This document shows positions 27,855-36,828 of a stretch of DNA of 64,000 nt, one piece after another. Position 1 is the first letter of the stretch. Each line of letters begins with the position of its first letter. The stretch spans positions 52,689 to 116,688 of the forward strand of contig CAMLPV010000009.1 in the NCBI GenBank assembly GCA_946482005.1. Direction: 5' to 3'. Under the pieces are notes generated by a model. It worked only from the letters and a program-made list of their open reading frames with translations. It was not told where the DNA came from and made no database searches. The stretch is from an uncultured Gilliamella sp. (GTDB lineage Bacteria; Pseudomonadota; Gammaproteobacteria; Enterobacterales; Orbaceae). The position numbers and the translations under genes were made by a program.

Positions 27855-29216
27855 ATGATTATGCACAGTTCCCGTAAATTATTGACTGTTTTTCTATTTA
27901 CTTTTACTTCATTAAGTTTTGCTCAAACCAATGTGATTGCTGGTTCCAAAACAGCTTACCAATACAATTCTAACCAAACTCTTACTTCTGCTCCAACAGA
28001 CTATCAAGCTTTTTATATTGATCATATTGGGCGCCATGGCTCGCGGTATATAAGTAAATCAAAGCATGAAGATCTTGCTTATCACATTCTATCATTGGCT
28101 GACAGTCAACATCAATTGACTGATTCAGGAAAAGATCTTCTTAGGCAAGTCACTATCCTTAAGCAATTAAATCAGAACCACTATGGTCAGCTTACCAATC
28201 TGGGTCGCAAAGATATTAGTTTGATAAGTAACCGAATGCTGGAAAATAATCCAACAGTATTTAAAGGAAAAAAAATTGAAGTTATTTCAAGCAGTTCTCC
28301 AAGAGCAAAAGAAACAGCAGAAATTTTTATTGATTCTTTTAAAGCTAAATACCCTAATATTCATGTGGTTCAACAACCAGACAATGAACAAACATTATTG
28401 CGCTTTTTTGAGTATTCTCCTGCCTATAGTGAATATAAAAAAAGTAAAGTAGTGAAAGATGCCGTGAAATCTCTTGAGTATGCTTCTCAAACTAAACAGA
28501 TGAGTAAACAAGTTGCCAAAGGCATTTTTAAAAAATCTTTTTTAATTAAGTTAAAAAAAGGATTGAATGAATCTGAGGATACATTAGTAAAAACATCGGA
28601 TTTTGTTATTGCAGTATACCAATTGTATCAAGAATTGCAGGCTTTTTCGCCACAAGTTTTAACGGACAATCATCTTGATTTAGATCGTTATTTTTCAGCA
28701 GAACAAAAGACATGGCTTAATACAGTTGTTACTACAAAAAATTATTTGCAAATAGGCCCTGCCTTTGATGCTACAGGTATTCAAATTAAAATTGCTGCAC
28801 CATTATTATGGGATATGATTCACTCTGCTGATAAGGCAATCGTTGATAATAATGTGGATGCTAATTTGCGCTTTGCGCATGCTGAAACGGTTTCACCATT
28901 AGCCACTTTACTTGAAATTGAAGGCTCTGCTAATGTTACTAAAACACTGTTTAATTATCCCACTGTATGGCGAGCAGATAAAATTATCCCTATGGGGGCG
29001 AACATTCAATGGATTTTTTATAAAAGTAAGCAAACTCATCAACCGATTTTAATCAAAGTATTACTAAATGAGCGAGAGGTACATTTACCTATTAAAACCG
29101 ATAGTTACCCTTATTATCGATGGAATGATGTAAAACAATTTTATGTTAATAAACTGAATAAATTAGGTTTAGATGAGAACCAGTCAGCAATAGAGATGTT
29201 AAAAAATCTAAAATAA
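27855..29216 (+). CDS. Secreted histidine-type phosphatase, MINPP-like (HAE motif)
   Basis: 453 residues with a Sec signal peptide (hydrophobic core LLTVFLFTFTSLSFA, cleavage near residue 23), so periplasmic or secreted. The histidine phosphatase nucleophile motif is RHGSR (60-64) in DHIGRHGSRY; a second Arg is in SSSSPRAKETAE. The proton donor motif reads HAE (342-344) in RFAHAETVSPLATLL, as in multiple inositol polyphosphate phosphatases, rather than the HD of AppA-type phytases. The likely substrates are phytate or other inositol phosphates, but general phosphomonoesterase activity is possible. Single gene, ending at a hairpin shared with dtd. Confidence 0.8.
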   Translation: MIMHSSRKLLTVFLFTFTSLSFAQTNVIAGSKTAYQYNSNQTLTSAPTDYQAFYIDHIGRHGSRYISKSKHEDLAYHILSLADSQHQLTDSGKDLLRQVTILKQLNQNHYGQLTNLGRKDISLISNRMLENNPTVFKGKKIEVISSSSPRAKETAEIFIDSFKAKYPNIHVVQQPDNEQTLLRFFEYSPAYSEYKKSKVVKDAVKSLEYASQTKQMSKQVAKGIFKKSFLIKLKKGLNESEDTLVKTSDFVIAVYQLYQELQAFSPQVLTDNHLDLDRYFSAEQKTWLNTVVTTKNYLQIGPAFDATGIQIKIAAPLLWDMIHSADKAIVDNNVDANLRFAHAETVSPLATLLEIEGSANVTKTLFNYPTVWRADKIIPMGANIQWIFYKSKQTHQPILIKVLLNEREVHLPIKTDSYPYYRWNDVKQFYVNKLNKLGLDENQSAIEMLKNLK

Positions 29217-29228
29217 ATTAACAACTAT

Positions 29229-29262
29229 AAATATTATGTCCTTATATCAGGGCATAATATTT
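29229..29262. terminator. Hairpin between convergent phosphatase gene and dtd
   Basis: 13-bp stem AAATATTATGTCC / GGGCATAATATTT with one G-T pair and an 8-base loop. A and T flanks on both sides make a bidirectional terminator plausible. Confidence 0.7.
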
Positions 29263-29278
29263 AATATTGCGATTATGA

Positions 29279-29713
29279 TTAGACTTGTAGCCAGAATGTT
29301 ACTGGTCCATCATTTATCAAGGAAACCTGCATGTCAGCTGCAAATTGACCTGTTTGTGTATTAATTTTCTTTTTACATTGTTCAACAAAAAATTGATATA
29401 GTTTATTGGCTTCATCCGGTTTTGCACCTTTAGTAAAACTAGGGCGCATACCCTTTTGTGTATCGGCTGCTAGTGTAAATTGAGAAACAACTAATAGTTC
29501 ACCATTAGTTTGGCTAACATTTAAATTCATTTTGCCTTCATTATCACTAAATATTCGGTACCCTAGAACTTTTTCACATAAGCGTATTGCTTTTTGCTCA
29601 TTATCTTCTTGTTCTACACCTAATAATACTAGTAATCCATGATTAATTTGTCCAATAACTTGATTATCAACCGTAACACTAGCTTGTTTAACACGTTGGA
29701 TTAAGGCGATCAT
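29279..29713 (-). CDS. dtd: D-aminoacyl-tRNA deacylase
   Basis: Removes D-amino acids (and glycine mischarged on tRNA-Ala) from tRNA. It has 144 residues from ATG 29713 ([15 protein letters not shown]), the family's N-terminus; the frame runs further upstream but into yihY. Both active-site motifs are present: SQFTL and GMRPSF, with the C-terminal [11 protein letters not shown]. It starts 7 bases after the yihY stop, so ftsN-yihY-dtd look like one transcript. yihY-dtd adjacency is also known in enterics. Confidence 0.95.
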   Translation of the reverse strand: MIALIQRVKQASVTVDNQVIGQINHGLLVLLGVEQEDNEQKAIRLCEKVLGYRIFSDNEGKMNLNVSQTNGELLVVSQFTLAADTQKGMRPSFTKGAKPDEANKLYQFFVEQCKKKINTQTGQFAADMQVSLINDGPVTFWLQV

Positions 29714-29720
29714 AAAATAA

Positions 29721-30560
29721 TTACTCTGGTAATGATTGATTTTCAACTGCGTGCTTTTTGCGATTAAAGTCCGTTAAGGTTGCTGCAAACTCAGCGCCAA
29801 ACAAAACAATGCACCAAGAAAAATAGATCCAAACTAACATAATGGGAATTGATGATACAACTCCATAAATAAGTTGATAAGTTGGAAAAGAAGTTATATA
29901 CAGCGCAAATGCTCGTTTTCCTAATTCAAATAATATTGCTGCGACAATGGCTCCAACTATGGACTCTTTAAAAGGTACTGATTCAGTAGGAATAATACTA
30001 TAAAGCAACCAGAAACCAGCTACAGATATAAAAAATGGTAAAGAACTGAATAGAAAGTTACCTGTTGTCGCAGTAGAAAGCCATTTTAGTGAAAACACAT
30101 AAGAACTTATTGCAACACTTGAACCAGCTAAAATAGGGCCTAAAGTTAATATGGTCCAATACATCGTTAGATTGTACATGAATGATCGCTTACGCTTGGT
30201 TTTCCATATGTGATTTAGCGCAGTATTAATTGAATTAATTAATAGAAGCGATGTAACAATTAAACCGATTACCCCCATAAAGGTCATTTTTTTAGTATTG
30301 CCAATAAATTGTTCTAAATAATTCTCGATAGTGTCACTAGCCGTTGGAACTAAGTTGTTATAAATTATTTTTTTTAATGAAAGACTGACCTCGTCAAACA
30401 TAGGAAAAGCAGAGAGTAGAGAAAATATAACAGTAATAAGTGGCACTAAAGCAAGGATTGTTGTATAAGCTAACCCAGCAGCGGATGTTGTTAAACGGTC
30501 TTGATTTATACGCAACCATAACATTTTAGTAAACAGCTGTATATTTTTGAATGATTTCAT
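29721..30560 (-). CDS. yihY: YihY/BrkB family inner-membrane protein
   Basis: 279 residues from ATG 30560, with about six hydrophobic helices. Family features: [20 protein letters not shown] near the N-terminus, [20 protein letters not shown], and GGVSSIP-like [19 protein letters not shown] near the end. The family was once labelled ribonuclease BN or BrkB; its biochemical role is not settled. The start is chosen 10 bases after the ftsN stop; the longer frame to 30602 overlaps ftsN and adds no family sequence. Confidence 0.88.
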   Translation of the reverse strand: MKSFKNIQLFTKMLWLRINQDRLTTSAAGLAYTTILALVPLITVIFSLLSAFPMFDEVSLSLKKIIYNNLVPTASDTIENYLEQFIGNTKKMTFMGVIGLIVTSLLLINSINTALNHIWKTKRKRSFMYNLTMYWTILTLGPILAGSSVAISSYVFSLKWLSTATTGNFLFSSLPFFISVAGFWLLYSIIPTESVPFKESIVGAIVAAILFELGKRAFALYITSFPTYQLIYGVVSSIPIMLVWIYFSWCIVLFGAEFAATLTDFNRKKHAVENQSLPE

Positions 30561-30570
30561 ATTTTTCTTT

Positions 30571-31185
30571 TTAGTTAGAAATAATACAATCATTAATCCC
30601 ATTATTTTTTAATGAGTTTAATGCCTTATCTGCCTCATTTTTATTAGTATATTGTCCTGCAGTGACTCGATATAATTGACCAGAAGATATACTACCACTG
30701 ATGCCAATCATTGCAATTCTTGCTTTAAGGGTTTCGGCGTTAGCTTTATCTTTGAATGCTCCGCACTTCAATATCCATTTATTTGCAGTACCAACATTTT
30801 GCGTAGTTATAGATGAAGTGGTTTCTTGCTTGGTCACACTATTATTTTTAGCCGGCGGCGTGACAGGACGTGAATTATTGACAAAGCTATCTAAAATTTG
30901 TTGCCGTTCACTTGCTCTTGAATCATAACTAGCATTTGGAGTTTCAAGTTCTTTAAGATAAGTCCAACGTTCTTGCGGTCGTTCTGGTAATGTTATTGCC
31001 GGAGGTTGGGTTTTTACTTTTGGGGGTTTAACTGGTTGAGTTGGTTTGTTATTCGCAACGTAATAGAGAATAGTAGAAAATAGAATAATGATAATAATGG
31101 CCAAAAATATCATTAAATTAGGCTTATTTCGTGAATTATTTTTTTTTGATCGGCTCTTTTTTCTTACATAATCACGCTGAACCAC
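30571..31185 (-). CDS. ftsN: Cell division protein FtsN, compact form
   Basis: Bitopic division protein that triggers septal peptidoglycan synthesis. It has 204 residues against about 319 in E. coli. Layout: basic cytoplasmic N-terminus opening MVQRDYVRKKSRSKK as in enterics, membrane helix (about 25-46), then the essential periplasmic E motif ERWTYLKELE (72-81). A short Ser/Thr/Pro linker leads to a SPOR domain (about 135-204, WILKCGAFKDKANAETLKAR) that binds denuded glycan. The size difference is all in the linker, so the functional parts are retained. First gene of ftsN-yihY-dtd. Confidence 0.88.
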   Translation of the reverse strand: MVQRDYVRKKSRSKKNNSRNKPNLMIFLAIIIIILFSTILYYVANNKPTQPVKPPKVKTQPPAITLPERPQERWTYLKELETPNASYDSRASERQQILDSFVNNSRPVTPPAKNNSVTKQETTSSITTQNVGTANKWILKCGAFKDKANAETLKARIAMIGISGSISSGQLYRVTAGQYTNKNEADKALNSLKNNGINDCIISN

Positions 31186-31295
31186 AATATACTCTCTTAT
31201 TAATATCGAATAACGGATTAGTATACAAATAAAAAAAGTGGCTTACACCACTTTTTATTATTCTTTCTAACTATAATAGTTAATAGATAACAGCA

Positions 31296-31559
31296 TTAAG
31301 CCAATGCTTTAATCTGCTTAATTAAATTCGCTTTATGACGTGCAGCTTTGTTTTTGTGGATTAAGCCACGAGCCGCTTGACGATCAACAACTGCCTGCAT
31401 GTCTTTGAATGCCACTTCAGCTGTTTGTTTATCACCAGCTGCAACAGCTGCGTAAACTTTTTTAATATAAGTACGCATCATTGAACGGTTACTAGCATTA
31501 TGTTTACGGCGTTTTTCGGATTGAACCGCACGTTTCTTAGCTGATTTGATATTAGCCAA
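31296..31559 (-). CDS. rpsT: 30S ribosomal protein S20, TTG start
   Basis: Primary 16S rRNA-binding protein of the 30S body. It has 87 residues, as in E. coli ([20 protein letters not shown]). The start is TTG 31559, with GGAG 6 bases upstream. The in-frame TTG two codons earlier touches the ribosome site and is unlikely. E. coli rpsT also starts with TTG, and this weak start supports translational autocontrol by S20. It is divergent from pgk. Confidence 0.95.
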   Translation of the reverse strand: MANIKSAKKRAVQSEKRRKHNASNRSMMRTYIKKVYAAVAAGDKQTAEVAFKDMQAVVDRQAARGLIHKNKAARHKANLIKQIKALA

Positions 31560-31787
31560 AGTCAACTCCCAAGTTTAGATAAAAATTACATATTAATAAG
31601 GCGGCAAAATATGCCTGATTTTCTCTCTATTGTCAATGCTGTTATATAAAATTTTTTACCTTGATAACAAATTTTTTATTTCTATCAGATGTTCAGTATG
31701 TGAACAATAATGGTTGTAACCTAAAAGAAAATTTTATGTTAGAATAGTCATAATTTTATTATATTGATATTTATAAGAGGAAGTCAC

Positions 31788-32951
31788 ATGTCTATTATTA
31801 GAATGCAAGATCTTGATCTAAAAGGAAAACGTTTATTTATTCGTTCAGATCTTAATGTGCCAGTTAAAAATGGTAAAGTAACCTCTGATGCGCGAATTAA
31901 AGCATCACTACCGACTATTGAAGAAGCGATCAAGAAAGGTGCTAAAGTAATGGTTACTTCTCATATTGGTCGCCCAACGGAAGGGGAGTATAATCCTGAA
32001 TTTTCATTACAACCTGTTGTTGATTACTTGAAAGAACATGTATCTTTCCCTGTTCGTTTAGTAAAAGATTACCTTGATGGTGTGGATGTTAAAGAGGGTG
32101 AATTAGTTGTTCTTGAAAATGTGCGTTTCAATGTCGGTGAAGGTAAAGATGATGAAACTTTATCTAAAAAATACGCTGCACTTTGCGACATTTATGTAAT
32201 GGATGCTTTTGGTACTGCTCACCGTGCACAAGCTTCAACTCATGGTGCTGGTAAATTTGCTCCTGTTGCTTGTGCAGGTCCATTATTAGCGGCTGAATTA
32301 GATGCATTAGGTAAAGCGCTTGATAATCCAGCAAGACCAATGGTTGCTATTGTTGCTGGTTCTAAAGTATCAACTAAGTTAACTGTTCTTGATTCACTTT
32401 CAAAAATTGCTGACCAAATTATTGTTGGTGGTGGTATTGCTAATACTTTCATTGCAGCAGAAGGTTATAATGTTGGTAAATCACTTTATGAAGCCGATTT
32501 AATTCCAGAAGCTAAAAAACTAATGGCTAACTGTGAAATTCCTGTACCTACTGATGTACGCGTTGCCACTGAATTTAGTGAAACAGCTACGGCAACTGAA
32601 AAATCAGTAAAAGATGTTAAAGAAAATGAGCAAATTCTTGATTTAGGCGATAAATCAGCAGAAGTATTAGCAAATATTATTAAGAATGCAAAAACTATAC
32701 TGTGGAATGGTCCTGTAGGTGTATTTGAATTCCCTAATTTCCGTCGTGGTACTGAAATTGTTGCTAAAGCAATTGCTGATAGCCAAGGTTTTTCAATTGC
32801 CGGTGGTGGAGATACATTAGCTGCAATTGATTTATTTGGTATTGAAGATAAAATCTCTTATATTTCAACTGGTGGTGGTGCTTTCCTTGAATTTGTTGAA
32901 GGTAAAAAACTTCCAGCTGTTGCAATGTTAGAAGAAAGAGCAAAAGCATAA
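31788..32951 (+). CDS. pgk: Phosphoglycerate kinase
   Basis: Makes ATP from 1,3-bisphosphoglycerate in glycolysis. It has 387 residues from ATG 31788, the E. coli length. GAGGAAG lies just upstream; the frame continues back to 31764 without support. Signatures: [17 protein letters not shown] near the N-terminus, [41 protein letters not shown] and the C-terminal [12 protein letters not shown] / [12 protein letters not shown]. It is followed closely by fbaA, as in enterics, with a strong hairpin in between. Confidence 0.97.
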   Translation: MSIIRMQDLDLKGKRLFIRSDLNVPVKNGKVTSDARIKASLPTIEEAIKKGAKVMVTSHIGRPTEGEYNPEFSLQPVVDYLKEHVSFPVRLVKDYLDGVDVKEGELVVLENVRFNVGEGKDDETLSKKYAALCDIYVMDAFGTAHRAQASTHGAGKFAPVACAGPLLAAELDALGKALDNPARPMVAIVAGSKVSTKLTVLDSLSKIADQIIVGGGIANTFIAAEGYNVGKSLYEADLIPEAKKLMANCEIPVPTDVRVATEFSETATATEKSVKDVKENEQILDLGDKSAEVLANIIKNAKTILWNGPVGVFEFPNFRRGTEIVAKAIADSQGFSIAGGGDTLAAIDLFGIEDKISYISTGGGAFLEFVEGKKLPAVAMLEERAKA

Positions 32952-32965
32952 CATTTTAGTTTAAA

Positions 32966-33001
32966 AGTAAGGATGAGCTAATTACTCATCCTTACTACTT
33001 T
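32966..33001 (+). terminator. Hairpin in the pgk-fbaA gap
   Basis: A perfect 12-bp stem AGTAAGGATGAG / CTCATCCTTACT (32966-32977 with 32985-32996), then ACTTTTTAT. Strong enough to end or attenuate the pgk transcript, or to stabilise it after processing. Confidence 0.75.
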
Positions 33002-33029
33002 TTATATTAATAAATTTATAGGTAATAAA

Positions 33030-34109
33030 ATGGTTACAAAAATTTCTGATGTCGTTAAACCTGGTGTGGTAACTGGTGATGATGTTCAAAAGGTGTTCCA
33101 AATTGCACGTGAAAATAATTTTGCCCTACCAGCGGTAAACTGTGTTGATACAAATACAATTAATGCAGTCATTGAAACGGCAGCTAAAGTAGGTTCTCCT
33201 GTTATTGTTCAATTTTCTAATGGCGGTGCACAATTTATTGCAGGTAAAGGTTTAAAACTTGAAGGGCAAGAGTGTGCTGTGTTAGGTGCTGTATCTGGCG
33301 CTAAACATGTTCATCTTATGGCAGAAAAATATGGCGTACCAGTTATTGTACATACCGACCATTGTGCGAAAAAATTATTGCCTTGGGTTGATGGATTACT
33401 TGATGCTGGCGAAACTCATTTTGCTAAAACAGGTAAACCATTGTTTTCTTCTCATATGATCGATCTTTCAGAAGAAACATTAAAAGATAACATTGATATT
33501 TGTTGTCAATATCTAGCTCGTATGTCGGCAATGAAAATGACATTAGAATTAGAATTAGGTTGTACTGGTGGTGAAGAAGATGGTGTTGATAATAGCCATA
33601 TGGATAGTTCAGCACTTTATACACAACCAGAAGATGTTGCTTATGCTTATGAACGTTTGAGCGCGATTAGCCCTCGTTTCACTATTGCTGCATCATTTGG
33701 TAATGTGCATGGTGTTTATAAACCAGGTAACGTTAAGTTGACGCCAAAAATTCTAGATAACTCACAAAAATATGTATCAGAAAAATTTAATTTACCTGAA
33801 AAATCATTGAACTTCGTGTTCCATGGTGGTTCTGGCTCTACACCAGAAGAAATTGCAGAAGCAGTAAGCTATGGTGTTATCAAAATGAATATTGATACTG
33901 ATACACAGTGGGCTAACTGGGCTGGTGTTTTAGATTATTACAAAGCGAATGAAGCTTATTTACAAGGACAATTAGGTAATCCTGAAGGTCCTGATGCACC
34001 AAATAAAAAATATTACGATCCTCGTGTATGGTTACGTAAAGGTCAAGATTCTTTAGTTGCACGTTTAGAACTCGCATTTAAAGAACTTAACGCAATTAAC
34101 GTTCTATAA
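33030..34109 (+). CDS. fbaA: Fructose-bisphosphate aldolase, class II
   Basis: Zinc-dependent cleavage of fructose-1,6-bisphosphate to dihydroxyacetone phosphate and glyceraldehyde-3-phosphate. It has 359 residues, the E. coli FbaA length. Zinc and substrate residues are visible in VIVHTDHCAKKLLPW, ELELGCTGGEEDGVDNSH, ASFGNVHGVYKPGNVKL and FVFHGGSGSTPEEI. It sits 78 bases after pgk and ends at a terminator just before the rplK promoter. Confidence 0.97.
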   Translation: MVTKISDVVKPGVVTGDDVQKVFQIARENNFALPAVNCVDTNTINAVIETAAKVGSPVIVQFSNGGAQFIAGKGLKLEGQECAVLGAVSGAKHVHLMAEKYGVPVIVHTDHCAKKLLPWVDGLLDAGETHFAKTGKPLFSSHMIDLSEETLKDNIDICCQYLARMSAMKMTLELELGCTGGEEDGVDNSHMDSSALYTQPEDVAYAYERLSAISPRFTIAASFGNVHGVYKPGNVKLTPKILDNSQKYVSEKFNLPEKSLNFVFHGGSGSTPEEIAEAVSYGVIKMNIDTDTQWANWAGVLDYYKANEAYLQGQLGNPEGPDAPNKKYYDPRVWLRKGQDSLVARLELAFKELNAINVL

Positions 34110-34119
34110 TTTGATGGCA

Positions 34120-34150
34120 AAAAAGCAGAATCTGTGGTTCTGCTTTTCAT
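34120..34150 (+). terminator. Terminator after fbaA
   Basis: Stem AAGCAGAA / TTCTGCTT (34123-34130 with 34138-34145), A-run before and T-rich sequence after. It separates the glycolytic genes from the ribosomal cluster. Confidence 0.85.
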
Positions 34151-34173
34151 TTTTATCCTGTTTTAAATAAATC

Positions 34174-34202
34174 TTGCTTTTTGTATAAAGTTGTAGGATA
34201 AT
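34174..34202 (+). promoter_or_regulatory. Promoter of rplKAJL-rpoBC
   Basis: TTGCTT (34174-34179), 17-base spacer, GATAAT (34197-34202), followed by a C-rich discriminator (TCTGCCC). Well spaced and correctly placed about 80 bases upstream of rplK. Confidence 0.75.
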
Positions 34203-34291
34203 TCTGCCCTCATTTAACTTAGGGGAGCTGTCTATTTATTAATAGCTGTTATTAATAGAGGCGTTTGCACCCGAGAAAAGGAAAATCAAAA

Positions 34292-34720
34292 ATGGCAAAA
34301 AAAGTACAAGCTTACATCAAGTTGCAAGTTGCAGCTGGTGCAGCGAATCCTAGTCCGCCAGTTGGTCCTGCACTAGGTCAACATGGTGTTAACATTATGG
34401 AATTCTGTAAAGCATTTAATGCAAAAACAGAAAGCATGGAAAAAGGTTTACCTATTCCTGTTGTTATTACAGTATATTCTGACCGTTCATTTACATTTGT
34501 AACTAAAACTCCTCCTGCTGCGGTTTTATTAAAGAAAGCTGCTAAAATCAAGTCTGGTTCTGGCGAACCTAACAAGAAAAAAGTAGGTAAAATTACAAGT
34601 GCTCAGATTCGCGAAATTGCTGAATTAAAAGCTGCAGATATGAATGGTGCTACCATTGAAACAATGATGCGTTCTATTGAAGGAACGGCTCGTTCAATGG
34701 GCTTGGAAGTGGAGGGTTAA
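34292..34720 (+). CDS. rplK: 50S ribosomal protein L11
   Basis: Forms the GTPase-associated centre with 23S rRNA and is needed for RelA activation. It has 142 residues from ATG 34292 ([20 protein letters not shown]), the E. coli length. AAAAGGAAAA precedes the ATG; an upstream in-frame start at 34265 lacks family sequence. Hallmarks are the Pro-rich [19 protein letters not shown] and the C-terminal [12 protein letters not shown]. First gene of the rplKAJL-rpoBC cluster; secE and nusG, which usually precede it, are absent. Confidence 0.97.
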   Translation: MAKKVQAYIKLQVAAGAANPSPPVGPALGQHGVNIMEFCKAFNAKTESMEKGLPIPVVITVYSDRSFTFVTKTPPAAVLLKKAAKIKSGSGEPNKKKVGKITSAQIREIAELKAADMNGATIETMMRSIEGTARSMGLEVEG

Positions 34721-34723
34721 TCA

Positions 34724-35425
34724 ATGGCTAAATTATCTAAGAAAGCTAAACTTATCCGCGAAAAAGTTAATGCGACTAAACAATATGAAATTAATGAAGC
34801 TATTGCTTTATTAAAAGAATTCGCAACTGCTAAATTTACAGAAAGTGTTGATGTTGCTGTTAATTTAGGTATTGATTCACGTAAATCAGATCAAAATGTG
34901 CGTGGTGCAATTGTACTTCCACATGGTACTGGTCGTAGTGTTCGCGTTGCTGTATTTACTCAAGGTGCAAATGCAGAAGCAGCTAAAGAAGCTGGCGCAG
35001 AACTAGTCGGTATGGATGATCTAGCTGATCAAATCAAAAAAGGCGAAATGGATTTTGATGTTGTTATTGCATCACCAGACGCTATGCGTGTTGTTGGTCA
35101 ATTAGGTCAAATTTTAGGACCACGTGGTTTAATGCCAAATCCTAAAGTTGGTACTGTAACGCCTAATGTTGCAGAAGCAGTTAAAAATGCTAAAGCTGGT
35201 CAGATCCGTTACCGTAATGATAAAAATGGTATTATCCATACCACTATCGGTAAAGCTGATTTTGATGCAGCGAAACTTAAAGAGAATTTAGAAGCATTAC
35301 TTGTTGCGTTAAAACGTGCAAAACCAGCCTCTTCTAAAGGTGTATTTGTGAAGAAAGTTAGCCTTTCTACCACAATGGGTGCTGGTGTTGCTATTGATCA
35401 AGCAACATTAAATGCAAGTGTTTAA
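34724..35425 (+). CDS. rplA: 50S ribosomal protein L1
   Basis: L1-stalk protein that guides exit of deacylated tRNA and represses its own operon by binding the rplK leader. It has 233 residues (E. coli 234). Conserved parts: [39 protein letters not shown] and the C-terminal [14 protein letters not shown]. The ATG follows the rplK stop by 3 bases, so the two are translationally coupled. Confidence 0.97.
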   Translation: MAKLSKKAKLIREKVNATKQYEINEAIALLKEFATAKFTESVDVAVNLGIDSRKSDQNVRGAIVLPHGTGRSVRVAVFTQGANAEAAKEAGAELVGMDDLADQIKKGEMDFDVVIASPDAMRVVGQLGQILGPRGLMPNPKVGTVTPNVAEAVKNAKAGQIRYRNDKNGIIHTTIGKADFDAAKLKENLEALLVALKRAKPASSKGVFVKKVSLSTTMGAGVAIDQATLNASV

Positions 35426-35454
35426 TTACTTTTGTTGATTAAACAATAAGAATC

Positions 35455-35549
35455 GGTTGGTGTCTGGCCTTAACCAGACCCCGTCCAAGACCGTAGGTGT
35501 AGTTGAAGTTTAACTACTTAATTTTCCTACGTAGACGGTGACAGAACCT
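35455..35549 (+). ncRNA. L10 (rplJ) leader, autoregulatory mRNA structure
   Basis: The rplA-rplJ gap holds the conserved L10 leader. GGTT (35455) pairs with AACC (to 35549) as outer closing stem; TCTGG...CCAGA forms the first hairpin (35463-35478); CCGTC pairs with GACGG; CCGTAGG pairs with CCTACG. The same strings (GTCTGGCC, GACGGTGACAGAACC) occur in the E. coli leader. Binding of L10(L12)4 to this RNA represses translation of rplJ and rplL. Confidence 0.88.
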
Positions 35550-35587
35550 GATAGATATAATAGAGGGATTCTGCTCATCGTGGTTAT

Positions 35588-35634
35588 GCTAGCTACATGT
35601 GTAGCTAGTTAAAATCAGTCTAGGCTTTGCCTAG
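35588..35634 (+). promoter_or_regulatory. Two perfect hairpins between the L10 leader and rplJ
   Basis: CTAGCTAC / GTAGCTAG (35589-35596 with 35601-35608) and CTAGGC / GCCTAG (35620-35625 with 35629-35634). The second ends 11 bases before the AGGAG of rplJ, so it could affect ribosome access or act as a processing site. Confidence 0.6.
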
Positions 35635-35655
35635 TTTAATCCAGGAGCAATACCA

Positions 35656-36153
35656 ATGGCACTAAATCTTCAAAATAAACAAGAAATTGTTGCTGAAGTT
35701 AATGAAATCGCCAAAGGTGCGCTATCTGCAGTTGTTGCTGATTCTCGTGGCGTAACTGTAGAAAAAATGACTGCATTACGTAAATCTGCTCGTGAAGCTG
35801 GTGTTTATATGCGTGTTGTTCGTAACACCTTATTACGCCGTGTTGTTGAGGGAACTCAATACGAGTGTTTAAAAGATACGTTTGTTGGTCCAACTCTAAT
35901 TGCATTTTCAAACGAGCACCCAGGTGCTGCAGCGCGTATTTTTAAAGCGTTTGCAAAAGAAAATAGTAATTTTGAGATTAAAGCCGCAGCCTTTGAAGGT
36001 GAGTTGATTACTGCAGCGAACATTGATCGCTTAGCAACATTACCTACTTATGAAGAAGCATTAGCTCGCTTGATGTCAACCATGAAAGAAGCCGCAGCTG
36101 GCAAATTGGTTCGTACTCTTGCAGCGGTTCGCGATCAAAAAGAAGCTGCTTAA
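35656..36153 (+). CDS. rplJ: 50S ribosomal protein L10
   Basis: Base of the L7/L12 stalk; binds 23S rRNA and several L12 dimers, and as a complex represses its own leader. It has 165 residues, as in E. coli. N-terminal [22 protein letters not shown]-binding core [14 protein letters not shown] and a C-terminal helix ([14 protein letters not shown]) for L12 binding. AGGAG precedes the ATG. Confidence 0.97.
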   Translation: MALNLQNKQEIVAEVNEIAKGALSAVVADSRGVTVEKMTALRKSAREAGVYMRVVRNTLLRRVVEGTQYECLKDTFVGPTLIAFSNEHPGAAARIFKAFAKENSNFEIKAAAFEGELITAANIDRLATLPTYEEALARLMSTMKEAAAGKLVRTLAAVRDQKEAA

Positions 36154-36211
36154 TTGCGGTTTGATTGTGAATTTTATTAATTAAAAAAATGTAAATTTGG
36201 GAAACTATATT

Positions 36212-36580
36212 ATGTCTATCACTAAAGAACAAATTTTAGATGCAGTTGCAGAAATGTCTGTAATGGATGTTGTTGAACTTGTATCTATGATGGAAGAAAA
36301 ATTTGGCGTTTCTGCAGCGGCAGCTGTAGCAGTTGCAGCAGTTGGTCCAGCTGAAGCAGCAGAAGAAAAAACTGAATTTGATGTAATCTTAAAAGAAGTT
36401 GGTGCGAACAAAGTAGCTGTTATCAAAGCAGTTCGTGGTGCAACAGGTTTAGGCTTGAAAGAAGCTAAAGATCTTGTTGAATCAGCTCCAGCAACAGTTA
36501 AAGAAGGCGTTAGCAAAGCTGATGCAGATGAACTTAAAAAGGCACTTGAAGAATCTGGTGCAGTTGTCGAACTTAAATAA
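36212..36580 (+). CDS. rplL: 50S ribosomal protein L7/L12
   Basis: Multicopy stalk protein that recruits translation factors. It has 122 residues from ATG 36212 ([19 protein letters not shown]), with GGGAA upstream; the frame extends to 36197 but family sequence begins at this Met. The Ala-rich hinge ([20 protein letters not shown]) links the dimerisation domain to the C-terminal factor-binding domain with [15 protein letters not shown]. It lies 58 bases after rplJ, and an attenuator-like hairpin separates it from rpoB. Confidence 0.97.
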   Translation: MSITKEQILDAVAEMSVMDVVELVSMMEEKFGVSAAAAVAVAAVGPAEAAEEKTEFDVILKEVGANKVAVIKAVRGATGLGLKEAKDLVESAPATVKEGVSKADADELKKALEESGAVVELK

Positions 36581-36602
36581 GTTTATCGATAGCAACCTAA
36601 AT

Positions 36603-36634
36603 GGCTGGGGGTTTTTTACCTCCAGCCTTTTTGC
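36603..36634 (+). terminator. Attenuator-like hairpin between rplL and rpoB
   Basis: Nine-pair stem GGCTGGGGG / CCTCCAGCC with one G-T pair (36603-36611 with 36619-36627), loop of T and A, followed by TTTTT. E. coli has a partial terminator at this place that lowers rpoBC relative to the ribosomal genes; the same role is inferred here. Confidence 0.85.
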
Positions 36635-36828
36635 GCTGTAAAAAGTCAAAGAATTTTATTTGAAGATTATCAATAAAAAGTAATAAAGAAATAGTATATT
36701 TACTAAGCCTAATCAATTGATATTTAAAGATATTTTCGATGAGGTGTCAGGCGTTATTATTTGAAGGTAGTACCCCCTGATGAATATTTAATCATGCTAA
36801 AATAGCAGATAAGCAAGTTGAGGAACTA

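Noticed and set aside
36205..36516. 103-codon open frame antisense to rplL, rich in Ala, Ser and Thr
   Set aside because: A shadow of the Ala-rich L7/L12 coding sequence; no start signal, and the opposite frame is certain.
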